Shown: positions 1 through 9,076, counted from the first letter of the stretch. The stretch is 64,000 bases of DNA from Microbacterium sp. LWO14-1.2 (GCF_038397715.1 NZ_CP151633.1:1674001-1738000), one strand, 5' to 3'. Notes: generated by a model not told the origin, from the letters alone. Program-made: numbers and translations.

Positions 1-233
1 GCGACGGAATCGGCTTCGTCGGCGCCCGGCACGTCGTAGGCGAGGAGGCGGAAGCCGTCGGCGTTCACGACCTGCCCGAACACGACGCGATCGGAGCCGG
101 GCGCCTCGGCCGGCATCCCGAAGTCGGCGTACGTCGCGATCGAGACGTCGGCGGCGAACACCGTTCCGTAGAACTCGAGCGCCTGGCGGGCGGTGCCGCG
201 GAAGTTGAGGTGGGTGGTGGTGGTGACGGTCAT
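1..233 (-). CDS. VOC (glyoxalase/PhnB-like) superfamily protein, C-terminal part outside the window
   Basis: The first 77 codons of a gene that runs off the left edge. The protein starts MTVTTTTHLNFRGTAR and continues with QALEFYGTVF and a GQVVNADGFRLLAYDV segment. This beta-alpha-beta pattern is typical of the PhnB-like branch of the vicinal oxygen chelate fold, whose members bind metals or small ligands and are usually not assigned a substrate. An AGGAG ribosome binding site (positions 240-244, minus strand) supports the ATG. It is divergent from a WYL-domain regulator, a common pairing in actinobacteria, so the regulator probably controls it. The exact function cannot be given. Confidence 0.8.
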   Translation of the reverse strand, partial: MTVTTTTHLNFRGTARQALEFYGTVFAADVSIATYADFGMPAEAPGSDRVVFGQVVNADGFRLLAYDVPGADEADSV

Positions 234-302
234 GAGGTTCTCCTGTCGATGAGGCGGCGGATGCCGTGAGAACCACGATCACAGCAGTAGAGGTCAGTTT
301 CG

Positions 303-317
303 GTCCGCTTCTCGGAC
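303..317. promoter_or_regulatory. Small inverted repeat in a divergent promoter region
   Basis: GTCCG and CGGAC arms with a 5-nt spacer sit between the divergent VOC and WYL genes, 13 nt before the regulator start. A dyad in this position could be the regulator's own operator. The arms are short, so this is only a candidate. Confidence 0.3.
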
Positions 318-329
318 GAGAATGGAGAC

Positions 330-1277
330 ATGTCCCGTCCCTCGTCACGGATGCTGTCGTTGCTGTCGCTCCTGCAGGCGCGGCGCGACTGGCCGGGCCC
401 CGTGCTGGCCGAGCGCCTCGATGTCAGCCCGCGCACCGTCCGCCGTGACGTCGACCGGCTGCGCGAGCTCGGCTACCGCATCACCGCGACCAAGGGACCG
501 GACGGCGGCTACCGACTGGATGCCGGATCGGAGCTGCCCCCGCTGCTCTTCGACGACGCGCAGGCCGTCGCGATCGCGGTCGCCCTGCAGGGTATGCCCG
601 CGAGCGGCATCGACGTCGACGACGCAGCGGCGCGCGCCCTCGCGACCGTGCGCCAGGTGATGCCGTCGCGACTGCGGCACCGCATCGACGGCATCCGCTT
701 CTCCGGGGTCGAGAACGAGACGCGCGTGGATCCGCGCGTGCTCGAGGCCGCGAGCGCCGCCACGCGCGATCGACTCGTGCTGCGGTTCGACTACGGTCCG
801 GCCGATCGTCCGCCCCGCCGCACCGAGCCGCACGCGGTCGTGGCGAGGGAGGGCCGGTGGTACCTGCTCGCCTGGGACCTCGACGCCGACGACTGGCGCA
901 CCTTCCGACTCGACCGGATGACCCCGCGCGTGCCGACCGGCCCCTCGTTCACCCCGCGCCCCCTGCCCGCCGCGGACGCGCAGACCTACCTCGCGGCCCG
1001 AGCCAAGGGGTCGGATGCCGAGGACCGCTGGCCCTGCTTCGGCGAGGTCGTGATCGAGCTCCCGGCGCACGAGGTCGCTCCGTGGATCGGATCCGACGGC
1101 TCGGTGGTCCCGGTCGACGACCGGTCGTGCCGCGTCAAGGTCGGGTCGTGGTCCTGGGTCGGGGTGCTCGCCGCCGTGACCCGCTTCGACGCTCCGTTCA
1201 CGGTCGCGGGTCCCGAGCCGCTGGCCGAGGCGGCGCGCACCCTCTCGGCGCGCTTCGCCGCGGCATCCCCTCGCTGA
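330..1277 (+). CDS. YafY-like HTH/WYL-domain transcriptional regulator
   Basis: 315 aa. Residues 1-60 form a winged HTH of the HTH_11 type (LAERLDVSPRTVRRDVDRL, then the wing GGYRLDAG). A WYL domain follows around residues 130-200, seen as GRWYLLAWDLDADDWRTFRLDR, with a C-terminal WCX-like extension. Proteins of this layout are cytoplasmic DNA-binding regulators whose WYL domain is thought to sense a nucleotide or small molecule. The gene is divergent from the VOC gene with 96 bp between them, so local regulation is likely. Length and domain order are normal for the family. The ligand is unknown. Confidence 0.88.
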   Translation: MSRPSSRMLSLLSLLQARRDWPGPVLAERLDVSPRTVRRDVDRLRELGYRITATKGPDGGYRLDAGSELPPLLFDDAQAVAIAVALQGMPASGIDVDDAAARALATVRQVMPSRLRHRIDGIRFSGVENETRVDPRVLEAASAATRDRLVLRFDYGPADRPPRRTEPHAVVAREGRWYLLAWDLDADDWRTFRLDRMTPRVPTGPSFTPRPLPAADAQTYLAARAKGSDAEDRWPCFGEVVIELPAHEVAPWIGSDGSVVPVDDRSCRVKVGSWSWVGVLAAVTRFDAPFTVAGPEPLAEAARTLSARFAAASPR

Positions 1278-1322
1278 TCCCGCTCGCCCCGACGCACGGG
1301 CGAGAGCACGATCCGCCCCCGG

Positions 1323-1328
1323 TAGACT
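1323..1328 (+). promoter_or_regulatory. Likely -10 element of the purL promoter
   Basis: TAGACT in the context GGTAGACTGG lies 36 nt before the preferred GTG start of purL, and fits the actinobacterial TANNNT -10 pattern. No clear -35 is visible. Confidence 0.35.
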
Positions 1329-1364
1329 GGGATCGCCCCGCCGGCCCCTTCCTTAGGAGTGCGC

Positions 1365-3695
1365 GTGACCACCGCCCCTGCACCTGCCCACAAGCACGTC
1401 CCCGACTCCGTCGAGAACGCGATCGCGACTCCCGAGAAGGAGCAGCCCTACGCGGCGCTGGGCCTCAAGGACGACGAGTACGCCCGCATCAAGGAGATCC
1501 TGGGCCGCCGCCCGACCTCCGGCGAGCTGGCGATGTACTCGGTCATGTGGTCGGAGCACTGCTCGTACAAGTCGTCGAAGAACTACCTGCGCCGCTTCGG
1601 CCAGAAGGTGTCCGACGAGATGAAGGAACGCCTCATGGTCGGCATGGGGCAGAACGCCGGCGTCATCGACGTGGGCGAGGGCTGGGCCGTCACGTTCAAG
1701 GCCGAGTCGCACAACCACCCCTCGTTCATCGAGCCGTTCCAGGGCGCGGCGACCGGCGTCGGCGGCATCGTCCGCGACATCATCTCGATGGGCGCCCGCC
1801 CCGTCGCGGTCATGGACGCCCTGCGCTTCGGCGCGATCGACCACCCCGACACCGCCCGCGTCGTGCACGGCGTGACGAGCGGCATCAGCTTCTACGGCAA
1901 CTGCCTCGGCCTGCCGAACATCGGCGGCGAGACGGTCTTCGACTCCGTCTACCAGGCCAACCCGCTGGTCAACGCGCTGGCCGTGGGCGTCCTCCGCCAC
2001 GAGGACCTCAAGCTCGCCAATGCCACCGGCGTCGGCAACAAGGTCGTGCTCTTCGGCGCCCGCACGGGCGGCGACGGCATCGGCGGCGCCAGCATCCTGG
2101 CATCCGACACCTTCGCCGACGGCGGACCCACCAAGCGCCCCGCAGTGCAGGTCGGCGACCCGTTCGCCGAGAAGGTGCTCATCGAGTGCTGCCTCGAGCT
2201 GTACCGCGGCGAGCTCGTCGAGGCCATCCAGGACCTCGGCGCCGCCGGCATCTCCTGCGCGACCTCCGAACTCGCGGCCAACGGCAACAGCGGCATGAAG
2301 GTCTCGCTCGACAACGTGCTGCTGCGCGACCCGTCGCTCACGGCCGAAGAGATCCTCATGTCGGAGTCGCAGGAGCGCATGATGGCGATCGTCGCCCCCG
2401 AGAAGCTCGACGCGTTCCTCGAGGTCGTCGGCAAGTGGGAGGTCGAGACCTCCGTGCTCGGCGAGGTCACGGGCGACGGACGCCTCGTCATCGACTGGCA
2501 GGGTGAGCGCATTGTCGACGTCGACCCCTCGACCGTCGCGGTCGACGGCCCCGTCTACGACCGCCCGGTCGCCTATCCGACGTGGATCGACGCACTCCAG
2601 GCGGATGCCGCGGAGAACCTCCCCCGCTCGAACGACCCGGCCGAGCTGCGCGAGCAGTTCCTCGCGCTCGTCGCGAGCCCGAACCTCGCCGACACGCGCT
2701 GGATCACCAACCAGTACGACTACTACGTGCTCGGCAACACCGCCCTGGCGTTCCCCGACGACGCCGGCATGATCCGCGTCGACGAGGAGTCGGGTCTCGG
2801 CTTCGCGATCTCGACCGACGCCAACGGCCGCTACTGCCAGCTCGACCCGTATGCGGGCGCGCAGCTCGCGCTCGCCGAGGCGTACCGCAACGTCGCCGTC
2901 ACCGGTGCCGTGCCGACCGCGATCACCGACTGCCTGAACTTCGGCTCCCCCGAGAACCCCGAGGTCATGTGGCAGTTCGGCCAGACCGTCGACGGCCTCG
3001 CCGACGGATGCTACGAGCTCGGCACCCCGGTGACCGGCGGCAACGTCTCGTTCTACAACCAGACGGGCGACGTGCCGATCCACCCGACGCCGCTCGTCGG
3101 CGTGCTCGGCATCATCGACGACGTGTCCCGCCGCATCCCGTCCGGCTGGCAGGACGAGGGTCAGAACATCTACCTGCTCGGCACGACCTCGACGGAGCTC
3201 TCGGGTTCCGCGTGGGCCGAGACCGTGCACCAGCACCTCGGCGGGCTCCCCCCGAAGGTCGACCTCGCGGGCGAGAAGCGCCTGGCAGGTCTGCTGTCGG
3301 CGGCGCGCGACGAGTGGCTGATCTCGTCGGCGCACGACGTGTCGGAGGGCGGCCTCGCGCAGGCGCTCGCCGAGGGCGTCTCGCGCTTCGGCGTCGGCGC
3401 GCGCGTCTGGCTCAACGAGATCATCGAGCGCGACGGAGTGGATGCCGCATCCGCGCTGTTCTCGGAGTCGACCGGCCGTGTGATCGTGACCGTGCCCCGC
3501 GAGGACGACGTGAAGTTCCGCGGGCTGTGCGAGGGCCGTGGCTACCCGGTCGCCCGCATCGGCGTGACCGACAGCGAACCGCAGCTCGAGGTGCAGGACG
3601 TGTTCACGATCCCCGTCGCCGAGATCCGCGAGCGCTCTCAGGCCACCCTTCCCGCGGCCTTCGGCCCGACGGTCGCGGAGCCGGTCGGCGCATGA
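1365..3695 (+). CDS. purL: Phosphoribosylformylglycinamidine synthase subunit PurL
   Basis: 776 aa, the short PurL of the PurS/PurQ/PurL type. It makes formylglycinamidine ribonucleotide from FGAR, ATP and glutamine-derived ammonia in the fourth step of purine synthesis, in the cytoplasm with PurQ and PurS (neither is in this window). Signatures are the N-terminal [17 protein letters not shown], the glycine-rich [26 protein letters not shown] in the first half and GGNVSFYN in the second. I chose GTG 1365 because AGGAG at 1355-1359 is 5 nt upstream; an in-frame GTG at 1359 overlaps that site. The stop overlaps the next start (ATGA). Confidence 0.97.
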   Translation: MTTAPAPAHKHVPDSVENAIATPEKEQPYAALGLKDDEYARIKEILGRRPTSGELAMYSVMWSEHCSYKSSKNYLRRFGQKVSDEMKERLMVGMGQNAGVIDVGEGWAVTFKAESHNHPSFIEPFQGAATGVGGIVRDIISMGARPVAVMDALRFGAIDHPDTARVVHGVTSGISFYGNCLGLPNIGGETVFDSVYQANPLVNALAVGVLRHEDLKLANATGVGNKVVLFGARTGGDGIGGASILASDTFADGGPTKRPAVQVGDPFAEKVLIECCLELYRGELVEAIQDLGAAGISCATSELAANGNSGMKVSLDNVLLRDPSLTAEEILMSESQERMMAIVAPEKLDAFLEVVGKWEVETSVLGEVTGDGRLVIDWQGERIVDVDPSTVAVDGPVYDRPVAYPTWIDALQADAAENLPRSNDPAELREQFLALVASPNLADTRWITNQYDYYVLGNTALAFPDDAGMIRVDEESGLGFAISTDANGRYCQLDPYAGAQLALAEAYRNVAVTGAVPTAITDCLNFGSPENPEVMWQFGQTVDGLADGCYELGTPVTGGNVSFYNQTGDVPIHPTPLVGVLGIIDDVSRRIPSGWQDEGQNIYLLGTTSTELSGSAWAETVHQHLGGLPPKVDLAGEKRLAGLLSAARDEWLISSAHDVSEGGLAQALAEGVSRFGVGARVWLNEIIERDGVDAASALFSESTGRVIVTVPREDDVKFRGLCEGRGYPVARIGVTDSEPQLEVQDVFTIPVAEIRERSQATLPAAFGPTVAEPVGA

Positions 3696-3838
3696 GCGAG
3701 ATCAGCCGCCCCGACGACGACTACGGCGACCTCGGCGAACGCCGCAACCGCCGCATCCGCGTGGTCGCGTGGGTGGTGATCGTGGCGCTGCTGCTCGGCG
3801 GCGGCGGCGCGACCGTGATCACGCTGATCCTCGGCTGA
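3692..3838 (+). CDS. Small single-pass membrane protein coupled to purL
   Basis: 48 aa. A charged N-terminus ([16 protein letters not shown]) is followed by one hydrophobic segment, [16 protein letters not shown], and a short hydrophobic tail. The ATG overlaps the purL stop (ATGA), so it should be translated by coupling. I recognise no family. The acidic-basic head followed by one membrane span suggests a small inner-membrane protein with its head in the cytoplasm. Link to purine synthesis is not implied beyond co-transcription. Confidence 0.7.
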   Translation: MSEISRPDDDYGDLGERRNRRIRVVAWVVIVALLLGGGGATVITLILG

Positions 3839-3890
3839 GCGACGCCGGAGCGGCGACGCGCACAGATTCGACCGTTCCCGAGACGGAAGT

Positions 3891-3920
3891 GAGGGGTGAC
3901 CGCCCGAGCGGCCACCCCTC
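3891..3920. terminator. Hairpin terminator between purL operon and mscL
   Basis: Two 12-nt arms (GAGGGGTGACCG and CGGCCACCCCTC, one mismatch) around a 6-nt loop, 52 bp after the small membrane protein gene and before the 3' end of the convergent mscL. There is no T-tract, as is usual in high-GC actinobacteria. It may serve both strands. The rest of 3839-4079 shows no gene. Confidence 0.6.
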
Positions 3921-4079
3921 TCCGGTTCCGAGGGGAGGTCTCGTCACCGGCATAGGCTCAATCCCGTACTGAGCCTCTTGTCGACCGCGCCCTACGGGGA
4001 GCGGGGCCGACGGTCGGGATGCGGTAACGGGACCGCACCTCGACGATCAGCGGGACCACGGGAGTCCCTGGTCCTGATG

Positions 4080-4490
4080 TCAGCGCGCCGACGAGTTCTC
4101 GCGGAGCAGGTCGCGGATCTCGACGAGCAGCTCGGTCTCGGTCGGTGCGATGACCTCGACGACCGCCGGCTGACGAGCCGCCTGGCGCTCCTTCCACTTG
4201 TTCATCGGCAGGACGAAGACGAAGTAGACGACGAGCGCGACCGCGAGGAAGGCGATGACCGCCGACAGGAGGTCGCCGAGCGGGAACGTGACCTCGTGGC
4301 CGTAGATGTTCGTCAGTTTCGGCCCGAACTCGCCGGTCGCGTCGGCCTCGAAGAAGAGTCCGACGAGCGGGGTGATGACGCTGGCCACGACGGCGTTGAC
4401 GATCGCGGTGAACGCGCTGCCGATCACGACGGCGACCGCGAGGTCGATGACGTTGCCCTGCGCGATGAAGTCGCGGAATCCCTTGAACAT
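4080..4490 (-). CDS. mscL: Large-conductance mechanosensitive channel MscL
   Basis: 136 aa, the normal length. The channel opens under membrane tension and releases solutes on hypo-osmotic shock; it works as a homopentamer in the cytoplasmic membrane. The N-terminal amphipathic helix MFKGFRDFIAQGNVIDLAVA and TM1 VVIGSAFTAIVNAVVASVITP are highly typical. TM2 (LLSAVIAFLAVALVVYFVFVLP) and a charged C-terminal helix ending LVEIRDLLRE follow. The start is the MFKGF methionine; the frame is open further upstream, but that part has no family resemblance. It seems monocistronic, with a promoter at 4568-4596. Confidence 0.96.
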   Translation of the reverse strand: MFKGFRDFIAQGNVIDLAVAVVIGSAFTAIVNAVVASVITPLVGLFFEADATGEFGPKLTNIYGHEVTFPLGDLLSAVIAFLAVALVVYFVFVLPMNKWKERQAARQPAVVEVIAPTETELLVEIRDLLRENSSAR

Positions 4491-4567
4491 GTGTCCCCAA
4501 TGCAGAAGTCGGCCCCAGCCGAGAAAGAAGGAGTGTCGTGGGACGAATGCCCCGGTGACGCCCCTCG

Positions 4568-4596
4568 ATAATGCACGACCGGTGCGCATTGTTCAA
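4568..4596 (-). promoter_or_regulatory. Putative sigma70-type promoter of mscL
   Basis: On the minus strand TTGAAC (4591-4596), a 17-nt spacer and CATTAT (4568-4573) give a good -35/-10 pair. Transcription would start near 4561, leaving a leader of about 70 nt before mscL. This stretch is notably richer in A/T than its surroundings. Confidence 0.5.
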
Positions 4597-4723
4597 CCGC
4601 ATTTCGCGTTAACTTTATGGGTTGAATTGTGTTAACGAGCCGGTGATATCGTCCCAGTGCTGACACATCAGGGGGACGATTCGGGGGAATCGTTGTCAGC
4701 AGCCTTCCGTAGGGGTGAAGGAA

Positions 4724-4753
4724 GAGGCGCGATATCCCGGGATATCGCGCCTC
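4724..4753. repeat. Perfect 30-bp palindrome
   Basis: The 15-nt arm GAGGCGCGATATCCC is followed directly by its exact reverse complement with no loop. It lies 232 bp after the TetR gene stop (minus strand) and 234 bp before mscL. With no spacer it is a better candidate for a dimeric protein site or a recombination/cleavage site than for a normal terminator. It contains two GATATC sites and a central CCCGGG. Confidence 0.9.
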
Positions 4754-4984
4754 ACCTCTGCCCAGGCCCGGATTTCCGCGGCGGCCGCCCTCAGATGGGG
4801 ACACGTCCGAGGGCCGCAGCGCGGGCGTGTGACGCCCCGGGGCAGGCGCACCCACTCCATTTCGGAATACCGCCCGAATTCGACCGCCGAGACGTTCTCA
4901 CGCGCTGCGGGGCGACTGCCGAGATGCATGCACCTGCACGAATTCCTGACCGGCGGTCAATATCCCGGACCACCGGAATTCAAT

Positions 4985-5557
4985 TCAGCGCGAGAAGAGG
5001 AAGCGCGTCAATTGCACCACCGAGGCGGTGTCGTGCGCCTCCCGGGCGAGCGCCTCCACGACGATCGCCCCGAGGATCGCGCGCCCGATCTGCTCGACCG
5101 GAGCATCGGCGGCGAGCTGTCCGTCGCGGATGCCGCCGCGCAGCCGCTCCGCGAGGTACTTCTCCACCCCCAGGCTCTCGCCCAGGTGGGCGCCGACCCC
5201 GGCATCCTCCGTCGCCGCCGCGACCAGCGACCGCAGCAGCGCGCCACCCTCGGGGGCATCGAGGATCGACAGCACGCTCCGCAGCCACGTCTCGACGTCG
5301 GCCGCGAGGTCACCGGTGTCCGGCACGACGAAGTCGACCGGGATCAGCCGACCCTCGGCGAGGCATTCGCCGATCAGCGCGCCACGCGACGGCCACCAGC
5401 GGTAGATCGTCTGCTTGCCGACGCCGGCTTCCTTCGCGATGCCCTCGATCGTGAGCCGGTCGTAGCCCCTGTTGTGGAACAGCCGGGCGGTCGCGTCGAG
5501 GATCGCCTCGCGGGCAGCCGTGCTGCGCACGGGCCCGCTCCGATGCTCGTTCACCAC
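4985..5557 (-). CDS. TetR/AcrR family regulator, divergent from an MMPL exporter
   Basis: 190 aa. The N-terminal HTH reads AREAILDATARLFHNRGYDRL then IEGIAKEAGVGKQTIYRWW, a standard TetR recognition helix. The rest is the variable ligand-binding domain. The start is GTG (5555-5557); a second GTG follows directly, so either may be used. The gene is divergent from the MMPL transporter with only 69 bp between them, and a 25-bp dyad lies in that gap. The usual arrangement is a repressor that releases both promoters when it binds a substrate of the pump. Confidence 0.9.
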   Translation of the reverse strand: MVNEHRSGPVRSTAAREAILDATARLFHNRGYDRLTIEGIAKEAGVGKQTIYRWWPSRGALIGECLAEGRLIPVDFVVPDTGDLAADVETWLRSVLSILDAPEGGALLRSLVAAATEDAGVGAHLGESLGVEKYLAERLRGGIRDGQLAADAPVEQIGRAILGAIVVEALAREAHDTASVVQLTRFLFSR

Positions 5558-5581
5558 GTGTTCAGGATAACCACAGAACGC

Positions 5582-5606
5582 TAGACGATACGCACCGTAT
5601 GATCTA
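5582..5606. promoter_or_regulatory. Candidate TetR operator for the MMPL gene
   Basis: TAGA-nn-ATACG, a CAC spacer, then CGTAT-nn-TCTA: an imperfect 25-bp palindrome centred on 5594, 20 bp before the MMPL start codon and 25 bp from the regulator start. Position and size fit a TetR dimer site. Confidence 0.6.
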
Positions 5607-5626
5607 AACGACTGAAGGAGATCGCG

Positions 5627-8191
5627 TTGGCTTCACTGCTGTTCCGTCTGGGTTCGTTCGCCGCACGCCGCGCCTGGGCGGTGGTGATCTCCTGGCTCGT
5701 GATCCTCGGCATCGGGGTGGGCGCGTTCCTCGGTCTGGGCGGCACGCTCAGCAACAGCTTCGACATCCCCGGCACGGCCTCCGGCGCGGTGACCGACCAG
5801 CTCGCCGAGAAGCTTCCCGACACCGCCGGAGGCACCGGCACGGTCGTCTATCGCACGACCGACGGCTCCGCGTTCACCGACGAGCAGAAGAAGGCGATCT
5901 CCGAGCTCGCGGCGAGCGCAGAGGACCTCGACGGGGTCGCCTCCGTCATCGATCCGTTCGATGCCCAGCAGCAGCAGGCCAATCAGGCCGCACAGCTCGC
6001 CGACGGCGAGAAGCAGATCGCCGACGGTCGCGCGCAGCTCGACGCCGGGCAGACGCAGCTCGACGAAGGCCGCGCCCAGCTCGACGCCGGCCTGCAGCAG
6101 CTCACCGCCGCCCGCGCACAGGCCGAGGCAGCCGGCGCCCCGTCCGCACAGCTCGCCGCCCTCGATGCGCAGCTCGCCGGGCTCAACGCCCAGCTCGCCG
6201 AGATCGAGGCCCAGGCGAAGACGCTCGACGAATCGCGCACCACGCTCGAGACCAACGAGAAGCAGGTCGCCCTCGGCTCGACCCTCCTCGACCTCGCCGA
6301 CGGAATCGGCGTCGTGTCGGAGGACGGCTCGACCGCCATCGTGAACGTCTCGTTCGAAGACCCCCGCCTCGAACTCTCCGAGGAGATCAAGCAGGGCACG
6401 ATCGAGCACTTCGAGTCGTCCCCGATCGACGGGGTCGAGGTCGACTTCGGCACCGACATCGCCCAGGGCGTCCCCGAGATCTTCGGCATCGGCGAGGCGG
6501 TCGGCCTCGCGATCGCCGCCATCGTGCTCATCGTCATGCTCGGGTCGCTGCTCGCGGCATCCTTCCCGATCATCACGGCGATCATCGGCGTGGGCGTCGG
6601 CGTCACGGCATCCCTCGCGTTCTCCGGCGTCGTCGACATGGCATCCGTGACCCCCGTGCTCGGCGTCATGCTCGGACTCGCCGTCGGCATCGACTACTCG
6701 CTGTTCATCGTCAACAGGCACCGCAAGCAGCTGCTCGCCGGCTCCCCCGTGCAGGAGTCGATCGGCCTCGCGACCGGCACCTCCGGCACGGCGGTCGTGT
6801 TCGCGGGCTCCACCGTCATCGTCGCGCTGCTCGCGCTCAACGTCACCGGTGTGCCGTTCCTCGGCCTCATGGGAACCGTCGGCGCCGTCTGCGTGGCGGT
6901 CGCCGTGCTCGTCGCGATCACGCTCACCCCCGCGCTGCTCGGGCTCGCCGGTATGCGCCTGCTGGGTCGCAGGGCCCGCGCCACGATCGGTCAGCCGCAC
7001 GCCGCGGGCAAGCCGGTCACGCGCATGTCGACGCTGCGCGCCATCGTGACCGTGCTCGTCAGCGTGATCGCGCTGCTCGTGGTCGCGATCCCCTCCCTGT
7101 CGATGCGCCTCGGGCTGCCTGACGGATCGAGCGAACCCGCCGACTCCACGAGCTACCGCGCCTTCCAGGCCGTCGACGAGCAGTTCGGCGAGGGCGCGAA
7201 CGGACCGCTGCTCGTCACGGCGACCCTCGACGAGGCGGTCAGCGACGACGATCTGCTCGCCACCCAGGTCGAGGTCGCGCAGAAGATCGCCGACCAGGAC
7301 GACGTGGTCGCGGTCGCGCCCGTCGCGGCATCCGACGACAACACCCTGCTCGCGTTCCAGGTGCTGCCCGCCGAAGGCCCCAACAGCAGCTCCACCGAGA
7401 AGCTCGTGCAGGACATCCGCGCCCTGCCCGCGAGCGACGGCATCACGCTCGGCGTCGCAGGACAGGCGGCGATCAACATCGACATCTCCGAGGCGCTGGC
7501 CGGCGTGCTGCCGATCTACCTCGTGGTCGTCGTCGGGCTCTCGCTGCTCATCATGATCGTCGTGTTCCGATCGCTGCTCGTGCCGCTCATCGCCACCGGC
7601 GGCTTCGTGCTGTCGCTGTTCGCGACCTACGGCCTCATCGTCGCGGTGTTCCAGTTCGGCTGGGGAGCCGAGCTGATCGGGCTGCACAGCACAGGACCGA
7701 TCCTCAGCTTCCTGCCGGTGATCCTCGTCGGCATCCTGTTCGGGCTCGCGATGGACTACCAGCTGTTCCTCGCCTCCGGCATGCGCGAGGCGTACGTGCA
7801 CGGGGCGTCGGCCCGGGATGCCGTGGCGCAGGGCTTCCGCGCCGGCCGCTCGGTCGTCATCGCCGCCGCGCTCATCATGGTCTCGGTGTTCGGCGGGTTC
7901 ATCTTCTCGGAGTCGACCATCATCCGCTCGATCGGATTCGGCCTCGCTTTCGGGGTGCTGCTCGACGCGTTCGTCGTGCGGATGCTGCTCATGCCCGCGC
8001 TCATGCACCTCCTCGGGCGCTCGGCATGGTGGCTGCCGCGGTGGCTCGACCGCATCCTTCCCAACGTCGACATGGAGGGCGCCGCGCTCGAGCGCGACCA
8101 CCCCTCGGTGCACACCGACACGGTGTCGGTCGCGGAGCCCGAGGCGGAGGCGGCTCCCGGGACTCGGCGGGCGCGGCGCGAACGGGGCTGA
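5627..8191 (+). CDS. MMPL-family RND transporter
   Basis: 854 aa inner-membrane transporter of the MMPL family, which export lipids or drugs using the proton gradient. TM1 is at residues 15-38 (RAWAVVISWLVILGIGVGAF). A large external loop follows, then a TM block near 285-440 with the signature GVMLGLAVGIDYSLFIVNRHR. A second half has its TM block near 615-800, including GILFGLAMDYQLFLASGMREAY. Residues 112-213 are a Gln/Ala-rich insert with QLDAG-type heptads, probably a coiled coil. The start is TTG, 6 nt after GAAGGAG. The divergent TetR gene probably represses it. Confidence 0.93.
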   Translation: MASLLFRLGSFAARRAWAVVISWLVILGIGVGAFLGLGGTLSNSFDIPGTASGAVTDQLAEKLPDTAGGTGTVVYRTTDGSAFTDEQKKAISELAASAEDLDGVASVIDPFDAQQQQANQAAQLADGEKQIADGRAQLDAGQTQLDEGRAQLDAGLQQLTAARAQAEAAGAPSAQLAALDAQLAGLNAQLAEIEAQAKTLDESRTTLETNEKQVALGSTLLDLADGIGVVSEDGSTAIVNVSFEDPRLELSEEIKQGTIEHFESSPIDGVEVDFGTDIAQGVPEIFGIGEAVGLAIAAIVLIVMLGSLLAASFPIITAIIGVGVGVTASLAFSGVVDMASVTPVLGVMLGLAVGIDYSLFIVNRHRKQLLAGSPVQESIGLATGTSGTAVVFAGSTVIVALLALNVTGVPFLGLMGTVGAVCVAVAVLVAITLTPALLGLAGMRLLGRRARATIGQPHAAGKPVTRMSTLRAIVTVLVSVIALLVVAIPSLSMRLGLPDGSSEPADSTSYRAFQAVDEQFGEGANGPLLVTATLDEAVSDDDLLATQVEVAQKIADQDDVVAVAPVAASDDNTLLAFQVLPAEGPNSSSTEKLVQDIRALPASDGITLGVAGQAAINIDISEALAGVLPIYLVVVVGLSLLIMIVVFRSLLVPLIATGGFVLSLFATYGLIVAVFQFGWGAELIGLHSTGPILSFLPVILVGILFGLAMDYQLFLASGMREAYVHGASARDAVAQGFRAGRSVVIAAALIMVSVFGGFIFSESTIIRSIGFGLAFGVLLDAFVVRMLLMPALMHLLGRSAWWLPRWLDRILPNVDMEGAALERDHPSVHTDTVSVAEPEAEAAPGTRRARRERG

Positions 8192-8205
8192 CGCCCGACG
8201 CCGTT

Positions 8206-8276
8206 GCGAAGGAGATCTCCCGCAACGAAGGAGCCGACCCCCGGATCGCTCCTCCGCAGCGGGAGATCTCCTTCGC
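8206..8276. repeat. Dispersed palindromic element, family A copy 1
   Basis: Two 29-nt arms (left begins GCGAAGGAGATCTCCCGC, 3 mismatches) around a 13-nt loop, 15 bp after the MMPL stop and 56 bp before the cupin gene. Related elements occur at 41128-41196, 59285-59355 and 60925-60995. All have GGAGATCTC near the base and GAAGGAG near the loop. Confidence 0.85.
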
Positions 8277-8331
8277 TGCGTGCGCGCGGCGCGAGTCACG
8301 GCACGGTAGCCTCGGCGTGCGAGGAGGCACC

Positions 8332-8655
8332 ATGACGATCCACCCCACGGACATCGGCCCCGACGAGAACATCGAGGGGTACCTGATCGGGTCGCCCGTG
8401 AGCCTGATCCGCGAGTTCACGGCGGTGCCGGGGTCGGGGCCTCGGCTGCACCGGCATCCGTACGTCGAGACGTTCCTCGTGCACTCGGGGCGGGCGCTCT
8501 TCACGCTCGGCGACGAGCAGGTCGTGGTCGAAGGCGGGCAGGTGATCGCCGCGCCGGCGCTCGTCGCCCACCGTTTCGAGGTGCTCGACGGCGGGACGTA
8601 CAACGCGACGCACATCCACGCGAACGATCGGTTCGTCACGGAGTGGCTGGAGTAG
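8332..8655 (+). CDS. Small cupin-domain protein
   Basis: 107 aa, a single cupin barrel. The metal-site motif 1 reads GPRLHRHPYVETFLVHSGRALFTLGD (HxH and E) and motif 2 lies around GGQVIAAPALVAHRFEVL with a conserved His. Such single-domain cupins may be small enzymes or sensors; no substrate can be given. GAGGAGG (8321-8327) supports the ATG. The gene stands alone between repeat family A copy 1 and the zinc-finger gene. Confidence 0.85.
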   Translation: MTIHPTDIGPDENIEGYLIGSPVSLIREFTAVPGSGPRLHRHPYVETFLVHSGRALFTLGDEQVVVEGGQVIAAPALVAHRFEVLDGGTYNATHIHANDRFVTEWLE

Positions 8656-8728
8656 ACCGGGTGGCGGATTCTGGCGGGATGGATGCCGCGGCGGTATCCG
8701 TGTCGGTGGGGCGGCGTAGGGTGTGCGG

Positions 8729-9076
8729 ATGACCGATGCCCGTGACGCGCTCGACCGGCTGCGCGCCGACGCGCTCGCTCGGGTGGCGACCACACGGGCC
8801 ACGCTCGACCAGCTCACACACGACCGCGAGGGGTCGAACGACGACGACGAGCACGATCCGGAAGGCGTCACGCTGTCGTCAGAGTGGTCGAGACTGACCG
8901 GACTCGCCGAGGCCGCGGCATCCGAGCTCCGGCAGGTCGACGAAGCGATCGAACGACTGGATGCCGGGACGTACGGCATCTGCGCGAACTGCGGCCGCCC
9001 CATACCCGCCGGCCGACTCGAGGTGCGCCCCTTCGCCACGCACTGCGTCGCCTGCGCCGAGAAGCTCGGCGGCTGA
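8729..9076 (+). CDS. DksA/TraR-type zinc-finger protein
   Basis: 115 aa. A coiled-coil N-terminal part (LRADALARVATTRATLDQL) and an acidic stretch (NDDDEHDPEG) precede the C-terminal zinc finger: CANC, 17 residues, then CVAC. The motif GTYGICANCGRPIPAGRLEVRPFATHCVAC is strongly typical, though written here only as a pattern of four cysteines is needed. DksA-like proteins bind the RNA polymerase secondary channel; small actinobacterial forms are not well characterised. I chose ATG 8729 over the GTG two codons upstream because GTAGGG precedes it at a usable distance. Confidence 0.88.
   Translation: MTDARDALDRLRADALARVATTRATLDQLTHDREGSNDDDEHDPEGVTLSSEWSRLTGLAEAAASELRQVDEAIERLDAGTYGICANCGRPIPAGRLEVRPFATHCVACAEKLGG

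Larger units (their letters stand above)
4491..4984. other. Gene-free 494-bp region
   Basis: No open frame here looks like a gene on either strand. The region holds the mscL promoter, a pair of CGTTAAC/GTTAACG arms around 4607-4638, a small hairpin ACGATTC-GGGG-GAATCGT near 4676-4693, the 30-bp perfect palindrome at 4724-4753 and a TGACCGGCGGTCA dyad near 4948. It is both longer and more structured than other gaps in the window. It could hold a small RNA. Confidence 0.5.

Noticed and set aside
4657..5584. Plus-strand coding region over the mscL-TetR gap and TetR gene
   Set aside because: Low-complexity Arg/Pro/Ala frames without a ribosome binding site or motif, and they overlap the clear TetR gene.
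5633..8299. A very long open frame opposite to the MMPL gene, and similar long antisense frames such as 1353-3335
   Set aside because: They are rich in Asp/Arg/Gly/His in patterns that mirror the real gene's codons, have no ribosome binding site or family motif, and are the expected by-product of about 70% G+C.
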